A DNA stretch of 64,000 bases from Marinomonas sp. UCMA 3892. Its GTDB lineage: Bacteria; Pseudomonadota; Gammaproteobacteria; Pseudomonadales; Marinomonadaceae. This document shows positions 7,714-17,383 of the stretch, piece after piece. The notes below the pieces were generated by a model. That model made no database searches, had not been told where the DNA came from, and worked only from the letters and a program-made list of their open reading frames with translations. The stretch's first letter is position 1; each line of letters begins with the position of its first letter. Made by a program: the position numbers and the translations under genes. Where the stretch lies: positions 62,001 through 126,000 of the forward strand of contig NZ_PTXN01000005.1 of assembly GCF_012726345.1 (NCBI RefSeq), in the 5' to 3' direction.

Positions 7714-10700
7714 CTACATACCTACCATTCGTTGCATACTTTGCGTCCACGACGCTTTAAATGCTGAATCTCCTGCGAACAACTTGTAGAGCTCAAGTTC
7801 ATCTTTACGGCGTTGCAGCATAATTTCCTTGAGCATTTTTTCGAAAGCCAAATCTCGATTATGAGGATCTGGGTTGTTTTTGTATTTAGATTCGAAATCT
7901 GGGTGATTGCGGATACTCTCAGCGATGTTCACAAACTTAACTTTTTGCTCTTCAGGTGTGGCACTCCAGCCCTGGAACCATCGCTCATTAAATGTGCGAA
8001 TGATTTCATCCAGCGGGTCAGTTTCTTTTTCACCGCCATGCGCCCCACGTGGGTTCGGATTTTGAGGATCAAGCTCCGCTTCTTGGTCACTAAGTTTAAT
8101 GCTGTGGTTAAGCTTCACACGTTGCAAACCGTATGAACTCAGATCGACAGAATCAAGAAGCTCATCAATAGCATCTGCATCAGGATCTTCCACTTTCAAT
8201 TTCGGTATTAAAAACTTCAGGAACCAAAACAGTTTTTCCCAGCTGACCATTTCATAAGGCATGATAGAAGCCATCTGCCCATAGATTTTAACGAACTGTT
8301 TGGCTTTAATCTTAAAGTCCACTTTAGCTTCAGCTTCAAGCTCCAGCTCATGGTCGAACCGGGCTGCTGCAACATCAATGATTGGGCTGAGTGTTTGGGC
8401 GTCTTCATTCTTGAAATAACGCGTCACAAAGTCTTCAACCTCATACCACTCGTACACACCGACATCGTCCATTTCATCTTTCAACTCGTGCAGTACGTTT
8501 ATATCTGTAGCTTGGGACAATGAAGTTGCTGTGTAGAAAGGATCGAATGCTGACTGAATATCTTCAACCGAGTTGAAAAAATCTAAAACAAACAAGTCTT
8601 CAGTTTTTTTACCCCATTTTGGCGCACTTCGATTGAGACGAGATAATGTCTGTACACACAAGACACTGGCGAGCTTCTTGTCCACATACATGGCGCAAAG
8701 CTTAGGCTGGTCAAAGCCTGTCAGATACTTGTTCGCAACCACTAAAAGTCGATACTCATCGGTATCAAACATATCTTTGGTATCTGACTCGGCAAAACCA
8801 TTAATATCCGCTTCGGTATATTCAATACCGTCAACTTCTTTGATTCCTGAGAAAGCAATGGCAACTTTAAACGGGTTTCCTTGCTCCTCAAGTATCCGCC
8901 TAATCGCTTTGTAGTATCGAATGGCCGTCTCAATATTTTGAGTGACCACCATTCCCTTACCTTTACCTTTGAGCTTTTTCGCATTCACGACATGTGGAAC
9001 AAAATGCTCCAGCATAATCTCTGCCTTGGTATCAATCGTTTGCTGGCTTCGCTCTACATAAGCTCTGAGTTTTTTCTGCGCCTTTTTGGTATCAAACTCA
9101 GGGTTATCAGCGATTGATTTCTCAATCTCATAATAACTTTTGTACGTCGTATAATTTGCCAGCACATCCAAGATGAAGCCTTCTTCAATGGCTTGTTTCA
9201 TCGAATACAAGTGAAACGGCTTGAAAGAGCCATCTTCTTGGCGTTGACCAAATTTCTCCAAAGTGCTGTTTTTTGGTGTCGCTGTAAATGCCAGATACGA
9301 TGCATTCCCGCGCATCTTGCGCGATTTCATCGCCTGAAGGATTTTATCCTGAGCATCTTCTGCCTCTTCGATTTCAGACTTGCCCATCGCTCGGTTCATA
9401 TTGTCATGCGCCGAACCAGACTGTGAGCTGTGTGCTTCATCGATGATCACCGCAAAGCGCTTGTCACTAAGATCGGCGATACCATCAATAATGAACGGGA
9501 ATTTCTGAATCGTCGTTATAATGATCTTTTTGCCATTCTCCAGCGCCTGCTTAAGCTCAGATGACTTGTTCGCCGGGGCAATAATGTTCTTTACTTCAGA
9601 AAACTCTTTAATGTTATCCCGCAGCTGCTTGTCCAATAGGCGTCTATCGGTGACCACAATCACAGAGTCAAACAACGGCTGCTCCAGGCTTTTTCCACCG
9701 GCCACATCAGACGATGCAGGATAGGTTTCAATTAACTGATAAGCAGCCCAGGTAATCGAATTAGACTTACCTGACCCGGCAGAGTGTTGAATTAAGTAAG
9801 TCTGACCGACACCGTGCTGGGCGGCATGGTCTACCAATTTTCTCACCACATCCAATTGGTGGTATCGAGGAAAGAATAAGGTTCGCTTTGGTAATGGATC
9901 TTTGCTTGACCCATCCAGACGCACAAAATGCTGAATAATATTCGCCAAGCTTTCTTTAGTGAATACTTCTTGCCATAGGTATGCCGTTTTATGGCCAGTT
10001 GGGTTAGGTGGATTACCCTGTCCAAGATTGTGTCCTTTATTGAACGGCAAGAAGAAGGTACTGCCACCTGATAACTTGGTGGTCATATACACTTCGTCGG
10101 TATCGACCGCCATATGCACTAGGCAGCGGCCAAAGGTCAGCAAGGCTTGCGTTGCATCTCGATCATCTCGATACTGCTTTTGGCCGTGATAACGTGCTGT
10201 TTGCCCCGTCCATGCGTTCTTCAACTCCAGCGTTATCAATGGTATTCCGTTGATAAACAATACCATGTCGATTTCTTGTAGGGGATTTGCCATGGAATAG
10301 CGCACTTGGCGAGTACAACTAAACACATTGTCTGCAAAGTTTTGCTTTACCTTCTCACTACTGCTCGCCAAAGGGGCTGGATAGAGCAAATTGAAATGAG
10401 CATCGTCTACGCTTAGCCCTTTCTTAAGTAAATGCAGAATGCCATGCTTCTTAATCAGTCGGTCAAATCGTTCAAGTAACTTACGCTGCCAATCTGAGGG
10501 GTTGTTCTTTTGCAGTTTGGCCAACTCTTCTTCTTGTGTCTTTTGCAGAAACTGCCAGAAAAAACGCTCATCAATGGCATATTGCATATTAAAGTCACTA
10601 GCAGCACCAATGAAGTATCCAGCACCCAGTGACTGCTGACTCAGCCCCTCTTTGAGCTCTTCAGTACTGATCCCAGCCAGACATTTCTCAATGGCCGACT

Positions 10701-10731
10701 CTAATGCTTGTTCATTGGTTTGACTGACCAT
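7714..10731 (-). CDS. hsdR: Type I restriction endonuclease subunit R
   Basis: Motor and nuclease subunit of a type I restriction-modification enzyme, 1005 residues, normal length. The N-terminal nuclease domain has the PD-(D/E)xK arrangement D155 ... E169-L-K171 (strand ITLELKN). The helicase motor follows with Walker A SAGSGKSNS at 317-325 and a DEAH box at 431-434 (IIDEAHSSQSG). A later LSRLNR segment fits motif VI. It translocates DNA and cleaves unmodified invading DNA together with HsdM and HsdS. The start has AAGGGA about nine bases upstream. It is separated from hsdS by the DUF4268 gene. All catalytic motifs look intact. Confidence 0.95.
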   Translation of the reverse strand: MVSQTNEQALESAIEKCLAGISTEELKEGLSQQSLGAGYFIGAASDFNMQYAIDERFFWQFLQKTQEEELAKLQKNNPSDWQRKLLERFDRLIKKHGILHLLKKGLSVDDAHFNLLYPAPLASSSEKVKQNFADNVFSCTRQVRYSMANPLQEIDMVLFINGIPLITLELKNAWTGQTARYHGQKQYRDDRDATQALLTFGRCLVHMAVDTDEVYMTTKLSGGSTFFLPFNKGHNLGQGNPPNPTGHKTAYLWQEVFTKESLANIIQHFVRLDGSSKDPLPKRTLFFPRYHQLDVVRKLVDHAAQHGVGQTYLIQHSAGSGKSNSITWAAYQLIETYPASSDVAGGKSLEQPLFDSVIVVTDRRLLDKQLRDNIKEFSEVKNIIAPANKSSELKQALENGKKIIITTIQKFPFIIDGIADLSDKRFAVIIDEAHSSQSGSAHDNMNRAMGKSEIEEAEDAQDKILQAMKSRKMRGNASYLAFTATPKNSTLEKFGQRQEDGSFKPFHLYSMKQAIEEGFILDVLANYTTYKSYYEIEKSIADNPEFDTKKAQKKLRAYVERSQQTIDTKAEIMLEHFVPHVVNAKKLKGKGKGMVVTQNIETAIRYYKAIRRILEEQGNPFKVAIAFSGIKEVDGIEYTEADINGFAESDTKDMFDTDEYRLLVVANKYLTGFDQPKLCAMYVDKKLASVLCVQTLSRLNRSAPKWGKKTEDLFVLDFFNSVEDIQSAFDPFYTATSLSQATDINVLHELKDEMDDVGVYEWYEVEDFVTRYFKNEDAQTLSPIIDVAAARFDHELELEAEAKVDFKIKAKQFVKIYGQMASIMPYEMVSWEKLFWFLKFLIPKLKVEDPDADAIDELLDSVDLSSYGLQRVKLNHSIKLSDQEAELDPQNPNPRGAHGGEKETDPLDEIIRTFNERWFQGWSATPEEQKVKFVNIAESIRNHPDFESKYKNNPDPHNRDLAFEKMLKEIMLQRRKDELELYKLFAGDSAFKASWTQSMQRMVGM

Positions 10732-10745
10732 AATTGTAAGTTCCC

Positions 10746-11909
10746 TTAATCAAAATTCTTCTGTTTCATTGCCTCAGCCGCTTTTTGCAGCGGTCCTTTC
10801 AAGGCTTTTTCTAACTTTGTCATCTGCTCTAAGTGCCACGCAACCGCTTGGGGCCAAGTCTCTTTGTTAAACCCATCAGCTTTGGTCGAAAACTGGATAC
10901 GGCAAGATTTCTTCTCATCCAGTCTCATCCACTCAAGTTCTGCACCAAAAGTATGCTCAATGTCTTGTTTGGACTGACTCAACAAATCAAAAAGGTATTT
11001 ATTCTCTTCGGTAACCCCACGGCTGATCCAAAGCTCTACTCGAAGCTCTTTTTGCAGAAATATCAGGTTATACGGACACCCACTTAGCCCTGAGCCTGCT
11101 GATAACCAATGATCTTTGCTTGGGCTAATATTGTTATAGAGTTGGCAAGAGCTTTTCTGAAACGCCTCTAAGGCACGCTCCCAGTACTCGCGACGCACGG
11201 TATGGCGGTTTTTTAGTACCACTTCGGTGGTTTTTTCTTCCGCTTCCTTAGCATTAATACCGATCATCAACTCTTTCGCTTCTGGCGTTGGGATGATCTG
11301 GTCAATATTAATCAGTAGCTGTTCACCCAGTGAATAAGGAGTGATTTTGAAGCAGGCAATGCTAATGCCTTGACCCAATAACCATAGCGCTGTGCTGGTC
11401 ACTTCCTTGCGAAAGTTTGCCGCAACCAACATAATGCGCTGGCTGTTACCCAGGTTGAGTTTTAACTCATCGAGATCGGGCGCATCCAAAAACTCACATA
11501 TTCTCGCCGAAGCACTTGAAGGGGTATTTAACAGGTCAACCTCTCCTGCTACAGGCTCATAGCGGTCTAAGTACTGCTGGTAAATTTCAACTATTTGCGC
11601 TTTGGTTAAACTTGCACAGTACGAGGCATATTTAAGCGCCTGCCACACCACATCTCGGCCACTGTCGTCCAGCTTGTTTTCAATAATGACCAAGTTGCCA
11701 TCTTTATCCAGTGCCAGTAAATCTAGGCGTTCACGGGTATCATCAAAGCCATCAAACTCCTTTTGAATAATCAGTAGCTCTTCACCCAGTGCGGAAGGCT
11801 CGTGTGCCAACCATTCCTGAAGATGCTTGCGCTCTGTAAAGCCCAACTCACTGAACTTCTTTGTCCTAACAGGACTGATTCTGTTGGTTTGATGATTTAC
11901 CGTGAACAT
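10746..11909 (-). CDS. PD-(D/E)XK nuclease-like protein with DUF4268 C-terminus
   Basis: 387 residues. The N-terminal half has a NucS/RecB-like nuclease core: D63 in RLDLLALD, then E77-N-K79 in LVIIENKLD, and Q90 in the following QALKYA helix. The C-terminal part (about 235-385) matches the DUF4268 pattern seen in proteins next to restriction systems (REYWERALEAF at its beginning and a late Trp-rich helix). It sits between hsdS (9 bases away) and hsdR (14 bases away) in the same operon. It is probably an accessory nuclease or substrate-selection factor of the type I system; the exact role is unknown. Start ATG at 11909 has AGGACG upstream. Confidence 0.8.
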   Translation of the reverse strand: MFTVNHQTNRISPVRTKKFSELGFTERKHLQEWLAHEPSALGEELLIIQKEFDGFDDTRERLDLLALDKDGNLVIIENKLDDSGRDVVWQALKYASYCASLTKAQIVEIYQQYLDRYEPVAGEVDLLNTPSSASARICEFLDAPDLDELKLNLGNSQRIMLVAANFRKEVTSTALWLLGQGISIACFKITPYSLGEQLLINIDQIIPTPEAKELMIGINAKEAEEKTTEVVLKNRHTVRREYWERALEAFQKSSCQLYNNISPSKDHWLSAGSGLSGCPYNLIFLQKELRVELWISRGVTEENKYLFDLLSQSKQDIEHTFGAELEWMRLDEKKSCRIQFSTKADGFNKETWPQAVAWHLEQMTKLEKALKGPLQKAAEAMKQKNFD

Positions 11910-11918
11910 AATCGCGTC

Positions 11919-13208
11919 CTATTGCTCAATCATTTCTGGGGTGATTTTTATTTTCCCTGTCACGGCGCTGTTGATCAGGGAGGTTTTGTATTCTTTGAGC
12001 TTTTCGATTTGTGCAAATAGCAACTCAATGCCTTCATCAGAAGACTTCATAAAAGCGCTGACGTAGTTAGCTATTTCTTTTTGCTCTTCAATGGGCGGAA
12101 TAAACAAGTCAACCTTTGAAAAGTTGTCAAAATTTAGGTCTTGACCATCTCTAATGAAACTTGCTGTCTGCTGCAAAGCTGCGATGTAAGAGGGTAGCTT
12201 TAATAAATACCCATAGAAAGAAGGATCAATTTCATCTAATGCTCTCAGGACTACATAGGAGGACCGGATACATCCTTGCGACCAGGCACGCTCTAAGCCG
12301 CCTTGGAAACTTCTCATGCTGATTACAAAGTCGTCCTTTTCGACGTGCTTTCTTTTATCTAAATGAAACTGAATTTTGACAACGCGTTTACCCGTTAACT
12401 CTTCATACTGGTCTTGCGGTATAACACCATAAGCTTGAGTTGCAGAAAGCTGTACGTCATCTTTCCAAGCCCGCTCTTTTCTTTGAGTAAATACAAACTT
12501 GCTACGACGGACTTCCCAATGCGCTGGAACCTTACCAATCCAATCCACACCGGAGTCTTTCATTGGCACATTGGGGTCAAGCCCTTGGGTCACCGCCTGT
12601 TGGATGATGATCTGCTTACGCTCTTTAAGCAGGCTAATTTGCTGTTCTTTGATAGCTATAGCTTCGTCTACTTGTGCTGTTTTCTTTTCGAGGTAGTTGG
12701 CAATAAGGGATTGTTCTTCTAGAGGTGGAAATACCAGCAAGCTATTCGCAATATGGTTAAAACTAATTGTTTGTCGTACCCCTGAACCCAATAGCTTCAT
12801 GTAAGCAACATCGTATCTGTGCAAAAGATATTTGAAATACTGCTTTTGCAGTTCTTCCTTTTCTTTAATGACGATATATCCTGCACTAACAACCACATCG
12901 ATTTCTGAAAGAGCAATTCTCAAACTAATCAAGTCGTAATTTAGATTTAACGGATTTATTAAAAACTCACCAGATAATACCTCCTGATAAGAGGCTTTAG
13001 TGCTCAGTAATATCTTTTCATCATCTTTTGTAACAACTTTTCCAAAACTAATAGCACCGCTATTCAAGCTCATATTTGGCCGATGCTTCTTTTCATAAAA
13101 GAGATGCTTTAACTTTCTAATATCCCAGTGTTCCGGTACATCACCAATCCAGCCCTCGGTAGAGTCCTTGTAAGTTTGATATTTAGGCATTTCAGCAATA
13201 TTTATCAT
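11919..13208 (-). CDS. hsdS: Type I restriction-modification specificity subunit S
   Basis: DNA-recognition subunit of 429 residues with two target-recognition domains. Each repeat begins with the familiar pattern W-I-G-x-V-P-x-H-W (DVPEHWDIRKLK near residue 23 and KVPAHWEVRRSK near 227). Each ends in a conserved helix (IANYLEKKTAQVDEAI near 172-188, and a second at the C-terminus). It recognises a bipartite sequence that cannot be predicted by eye. The ATG at 13208 has AGGGG about nine bases upstream; an internal ATG seven codons later is a less likely alternative. It follows hsdM by six bases. Confidence 0.94.
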   Translation of the reverse strand: MINIAEMPKYQTYKDSTEGWIGDVPEHWDIRKLKHLFYEKKHRPNMSLNSGAISFGKVVTKDDEKILLSTKASYQEVLSGEFLINPLNLNYDLISLRIALSEIDVVVSAGYIVIKEKEELQKQYFKYLLHRYDVAYMKLLGSGVRQTISFNHIANSLLVFPPLEEQSLIANYLEKKTAQVDEAIAIKEQQISLLKERKQIIIQQAVTQGLDPNVPMKDSGVDWIGKVPAHWEVRRSKFVFTQRKERAWKDDVQLSATQAYGVIPQDQYEELTGKRVVKIQFHLDKRKHVEKDDFVISMRSFQGGLERAWSQGCIRSSYVVLRALDEIDPSFYGYLLKLPSYIAALQQTASFIRDGQDLNFDNFSKVDLFIPPIEEQKEIANYVSAFMKSSDEGIELLFAQIEKLKEYKTSLINSAVTGKIKITPEMIEQ

Positions 13209-13214
13209 AACTGC

Positions 13215-15638
13215 TTACCCCTGAACCTTTTCTACTGCGACGCCCAATATCTGCGCAATAAGACCTTCGGCTTTTTGTTCTAGGTTGATAATATCGGTTG
13301 CGACCTCCTCTAAACTACGCAGCGGTTTATGACGGTAGAAATACTTATTGAAGCTGATTTCATAGCCAATTTTTACCGTATCTAGGTTTATCCATGCTTC
13401 ATCAACATGAGGCTTCACTTCGTCTAGGAAGTACAGGTAAATGCTTTGCTTCAGTGGGACAGATTCTGTGTCACGCAGGTCTGAGTTGGTCTCGTAAGTA
13501 ATGAACTCGCCTTTTTTGCCGCCTTCTGTTGTAGGAACGGGGTAATAACCAAAATCTGGCAGGTCAGCGACTTCACACTCATAGCGCTCCAGCAGGTCGT
13601 TTAATTTATCACCCGTTAATTTAACGATCTTTTTCACCACTTTCTTGGCGGTTTCGTCATACCAGCTCACCGCGTTCAGGATGGCATTTTTCTCAGGTGC
13701 TGAAAGCTTAATAGCATGGGCTTTTAGCGATTTATCAACTTGGGTTTTAAAACTATTGAAGTCATCAAATTCAATGCTACCGATGTCAGCCATCAGCGTT
13801 TCTGCCGTTTCAAGCAATGCTTTAAGCGCCAGCCAATGTTTCACATCGAGCAGTTTTGCTTTAGCTTTGGCATTGAGACTGATGTCGTTATCTTCACACC
13901 AAGAAAGAATGTCTTTCTCAATGGATTTCAAGAAGCTCTTTTTCTTTTCAGTACCATAGCCAGTTTTTTCGTAAACACGTTCGCCGTGCTCTGCGTACAC
14001 GTACTCCATCACTTCACTAAGCTGCTTATCAAAACGCAGTGGGGCTATTGCGTCTTGAGTGAACTTGGCTCTTCGGCGGTCTGGGCGCTCGATAGTGACT
14101 TTGTAATAGCCAAAGTCGTCATTGCTAAACACTTTGCTGGCTATGCCAACAGGATCATTGTTTGCATCAAGTGCTCTTTCAACGCCCACACACGCGAGGT
14201 AAGTATCGGTAATTTCCGTGATGTGCGCAGGCGCAAATTCGCAGTTTTTGTTACCTAAGTTCTTACGCAACTTACGGTATAGCAAGCTAGCATCAATCAG
14301 TTGCACCTTACCTTTACGTGCCTCGGGTTTATTGTTGTTCAACACCCAAATGTAAGTGGTAATGCCGGTGTTATAGAACAGGTTATTAGGTAACTGAACG
14401 ATGGCATCTAGCATGTCGTTTTCAATGATGAAGCGACGAATGTTACTTTCGCCACCGCCCGCATCACCGGTAAAGAGCGATGAGCCATTATGAACAGAAG
14501 CAATCCGGCTGCCTAATGGGCTTACGCTTGGATCTTTCATCTTGTTGACCATTTCCATTAAGAAGAGCAGCTGGCCATCACTTGAACGTGGCGTGGCATC
14601 CACCACTTCGAGATTTCCCCAATAGTCTTTCAGGCTAACCTTAAAACGCGGGTCAATCACATCACTGCCGTCTTTAATGTGCTTCTGTTCAGACGCCCAA
14701 CTCTTACCATATGGCGGGTTAGACAACATAAAGTCAAAGCGTGAAGCCGCGAACTCATCGGTAGACAAGGTTGAGCCTACTTTGATGTTCTCAGGGTTGT
14801 TGCCTTTGATCATCATGTCCGATTTACAAATCGCGTAGGTCTCGTCGTTGATCTCTTTGCCGTAAAGGTAAACATCACGGCTGTCGTTAGGGTATTTCTC
14901 TTCAATGAAGTTTTGAGATTCAGTCAACATACCACCACTACCACACGCAGGATCATATACTGTCATGGTAAGCGGCAACTGGTCTTTCACAGGGTCAAAC
15001 ACCAGGTGCGTCATCAGTTCAATAACTTCACGTGGCGTAAAGTGTTCGCCTGCTTCTTCATTGTTTTCTTCGTTGAACTTGCGGATCAACTCTTCGAACA
15101 CATAACCCATACCCAGGTTAGTAAGGGCTGGCATCTTGTTGCCATCCGGGTCTTCGACCGTTTCATGAGTTAAATTGATGTAAGGGGAAACAAACTTTTC
15201 GACGACATCAAGAAGGACTTGCTTTGAGGCCATGTGACGAATTTGCGATTTAAGGTTAAAGCATTCAATGATCTCTTTAACATTATCGCTAAAGCCAAGC
15301 AGGTACTCTTCAAAGTTGGCGAGTAATATCTGTTGGTTATTTGTTGCGGTGTTGAATAGGGATTTCAGCGTCCATTTAGATGTATTGTAAAAGACATAGC
15401 CACTGGCCGCCTTCAATGGTTCATCATCAAGCTCCGTGGCTTGCATCTCTTCTTTTTGGAACTTTACCTCTTCAAGCACCGCTTCTTTGGTGGGTTCAAG
15501 TAACGTATCTAAACGTCGTAATACCACCATAGGTAAAATCACATCACGGTACTTACCGCGAACGTACACATCCCGTAAACAGTCGTCGGCAATATTCCAA
15601 ATAAATGAGATGAGCTTGTTATGTACACTATGATCCAT
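13215..15638 (-). CDS. hsdM: Type I restriction-modification methyltransferase subunit M
   Basis: N6-adenine methyltransferase subunit, 807 residues. The N-terminal HsdM helical domain is followed by SAM motif I DPACGSGG (229-236) and catalytic motif NPPY (307-310). The protein is longer than the common about 500-residue HsdM because of a C-terminal extension (about 540-807) with a helical linker and a tail rich in Leu/Glu, as in the larger N6_Mtase subfamily. The start at 15638 has AGGAAAAG upstream. It is the first structural gene of the operon, 113 bases downstream of the WYL regulator. A short perfect palindrome, GTTGC-t-GCAAC, lies in that gap near 15674-15684. Confidence 0.95.
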   Translation of the reverse strand: MDHSVHNKLISFIWNIADDCLRDVYVRGKYRDVILPMVVLRRLDTLLEPTKEAVLEEVKFQKEEMQATELDDEPLKAASGYVFYNTSKWTLKSLFNTATNNQQILLANFEEYLLGFSDNVKEIIECFNLKSQIRHMASKQVLLDVVEKFVSPYINLTHETVEDPDGNKMPALTNLGMGYVFEELIRKFNEENNEEAGEHFTPREVIELMTHLVFDPVKDQLPLTMTVYDPACGSGGMLTESQNFIEEKYPNDSRDVYLYGKEINDETYAICKSDMMIKGNNPENIKVGSTLSTDEFAASRFDFMLSNPPYGKSWASEQKHIKDGSDVIDPRFKVSLKDYWGNLEVVDATPRSSDGQLLFLMEMVNKMKDPSVSPLGSRIASVHNGSSLFTGDAGGGESNIRRFIIENDMLDAIVQLPNNLFYNTGITTYIWVLNNNKPEARKGKVQLIDASLLYRKLRKNLGNKNCEFAPAHITEITDTYLACVGVERALDANNDPVGIASKVFSNDDFGYYKVTIERPDRRRAKFTQDAIAPLRFDKQLSEVMEYVYAEHGERVYEKTGYGTEKKKSFLKSIEKDILSWCEDNDISLNAKAKAKLLDVKHWLALKALLETAETLMADIGSIEFDDFNSFKTQVDKSLKAHAIKLSAPEKNAILNAVSWYDETAKKVVKKIVKLTGDKLNDLLERYECEVADLPDFGYYPVPTTEGGKKGEFITYETNSDLRDTESVPLKQSIYLYFLDEVKPHVDEAWINLDTVKIGYEISFNKYFYRHKPLRSLEEVATDIINLEQKAEGLIAQILGVAVEKVQG

Positions 15639-15751
15639 TTTCTTTTCCTGTTCAGTGTTGGTTGCACCCCACTAGGTTGCTGCAACGGCTTCACTATAAA
15701 TTTAAAATTCTGTTCTTTATGTAACGTCTCAATGGTCGCTACATCGTTCGA

Positions 15752-16675
15752 TTAACTTGTTCTACCCGGCGCAATACTTAAGTTTGTGACACCATAAAGA
15801 GCCTGGCTGTTACGCAACCAAAGCTGATACTCAAAGCCCATTAATGAGTGTTCCGTAGAACAATCCACATGCCATTGGCGTAGCAAATAGCCAGCGGTTG
15901 CTGCTCTAATCTCAACCTTTAGAACGCCACCCGTCATGCCATAGTCCAGCTCTATCGCTTCGCTGTGCTCAATACGTGGGTGTGGCACTAACTCAAGCTC
16001 TACAAATCTGTTCCATTGCCGGTCTTGGGTTTCGAGCTCCGTTTCAGACAAAGTGGAATCTTCAAGCACAACCGCAGCTTTAATGCGGGTCAATACAAAG
16101 TCACGGAACTCACCATGCTTGCGGTCAAAACCACGAACATGCCAACGCAGGCCATTGTCCACCAGCGTATGCGGTACAATTTCACGCGTTGTTTCACCGC
16201 TCGATAACGACACATAGGTGATGCTCAAGGCTTTGCCTTTGTTTATGGCCTCGGTGACTTTCGCCACTATCGATAAACTCGGCTTGTTGAGGTGATAAGG
16301 CGCTTCACAAGCAAGGGGTGGTTTTACCTTGCCAGTGAAGCCATCACCGTACCCTTGGCTAATGGTTGCCAGTGTTCTCACAACGTCGTACTCGAACAAT
16401 GGGGCAAAAGCTTCACCACGCTTATGCAATTTGAGCTTTTGGTCATACTCAATGTTGCCTGGTGCAAGCTCTCGGTACATTGTGAAGTCTTTCGTTGCTT
16501 GTGCAGCGGCTATGCTGAAGCGATCGACTAAATCCGCCCGTACCGCTTCTCCCTTAAACAATAAGGTGAAATCGATGTGGGCAATGCGATCCCTGGTTGC
16601 TTGTGGCAACTGCGCTATCTGCGAAAGCCTATCTGACTTCGCCACTACCGTTTGTTTCAGACCATCATTTGTCAT
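15752..16675 (-). CDS. WYL-domain transcriptional regulator (BrxR/CapW-like)
   Basis: 307-residue regulator of the family that controls BREX, CBASS and restriction loci. Residues about 25-95 form a winged HTH (RIAHIDFTLLFKGEAVRADLVDRF). Residues about 125-215 form the WYL ligand-sensing domain (ALSITYVSLSSGETTREIVPHTLVDNGLRWHVRGFD). The C-terminal about 80 residues are the WCX-like dimerisation part. It stands at the head of the hsd operon on the same strand and has inverted repeats upstream (see 16749-16770 and 16807-16853). Probably a repressor released on infection; whether it also controls the CBASS operon is unknown. Confidence 0.85.
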   Translation of the reverse strand: MTNDGLKQTVVAKSDRLSQIAQLPQATRDRIAHIDFTLLFKGEAVRADLVDRFSIAAAQATKDFTMYRELAPGNIEYDQKLKLHKRGEAFAPLFEYDVVRTLATISQGYGDGFTGKVKPPLACEAPYHLNKPSLSIVAKVTEAINKGKALSITYVSLSSGETTREIVPHTLVDNGLRWHVRGFDRKHGEFRDFVLTRIKAAVVLEDSTLSETELETQDRQWNRFVELELVPHPRIEHSEAIELDYGMTGGVLKVEIRAATAGYLLRQWHVDCSTEHSLMGFEYQLWLRNSQALYGVTNLSIAPGRTS

Positions 16676-16996
16676 GCGTCTTGTTTATCCAATTCAACCA
16701 GATTCTTAATACTCTGCTTATAAAGTAAGGACCGTCATGGCGTAATCACATTGAATAGTGTCACTCAATGCTGCTCTTAATCCGCAATGACTTAGCAATC
16801 TCTAACGGTTGAAGCTGGACAGATGGTCATAAAACACTGAATAGGCTTCAACCTAATTAATTTTATTAGGTATCATCCTATCACAAATTATTTTGTAGGG
16901 AAGACTAAGCGGCAACTTTTTGATCTGGATTGCAATTGCCGCTCAGGTATGGGCGTGAAGACCTTGTTTGGTGCCATCGATGATAGTTGCTATCAA
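16676..16996. promoter_or_regulatory. Regulatory gap upstream of the WYL gene with two inverted repeats
   Basis: 321 bases without a credible gene. It holds CATTGA-N10-TCAATG (16749-16770) and GGTTGAAGC-N29-GCTTCAACC (16807-16853), the second followed by an AT-rich stretch. BrxR-type regulators bind inverted repeats in their own promoter, so these are candidate operators. No strong sigma70 promoter could be fixed by eye. Confidence 0.5.
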
Positions 16997-17296
16997 TCAA
17001 TGCGCTACCCGAACCAGTGACACCACGATGTTACCGCGCTGAGATCCCCCTTTGTCCGACTCTGTAGACATCAGGACTCGTTGCTCACTCTCTCGAACGC
17101 GCCTGGCAACTTCTGCCTGGGCAGGCAGCAATGGCAGCATCCCTTCAGCAATCGCGTCTGGTGCAGACTCTTGGCCACAAGACATCAAGTGCTTCCATGG
17201 ATCTTTAAGAAAGCGCTCGAACGTGATGCCAAATTCAATGATGCGGGCAGAGACGAAGATTTCGCCCCAGTATTCAATGTAGGTGTCTTGGTACAT
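16997..17296 (-). CDS. Conserved ICE backbone protein (SXT s026-like position), unknown function
   Basis: 99-residue protein with no recognised domain. It begins MYQDTYIEYWGEIFVSARI and has an Arg/Glu-rich middle. AGAGGAA lies before the ATG at 17296. It sits between the DnaQ-like gene and the variable region, which in SXT/R391 elements is where the small s025/s026 backbone genes lie, so it marks the boundary of the inserted defence cargo. Codon usage looks similar to its neighbours. The assignment rests on position. Confidence 0.65.
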   Translation of the reverse strand: MYQDTYIEYWGEIFVSARIIEFGITFERFLKDPWKHLMSCGQESAPDAIAEGMLPLLPAQAEVARRVRESEQRVLMSTESDKGGSQRGNIVVSLVRVAH

Positions 17297-17383
17297 GGAA
17301 AGATTCCTCTTGTTGGTTAAACCATGAGTTCACTTTCCATTTTCCAGAGGTTTTCAAATATGCAAGGCTTACCTTGTAGAGAG

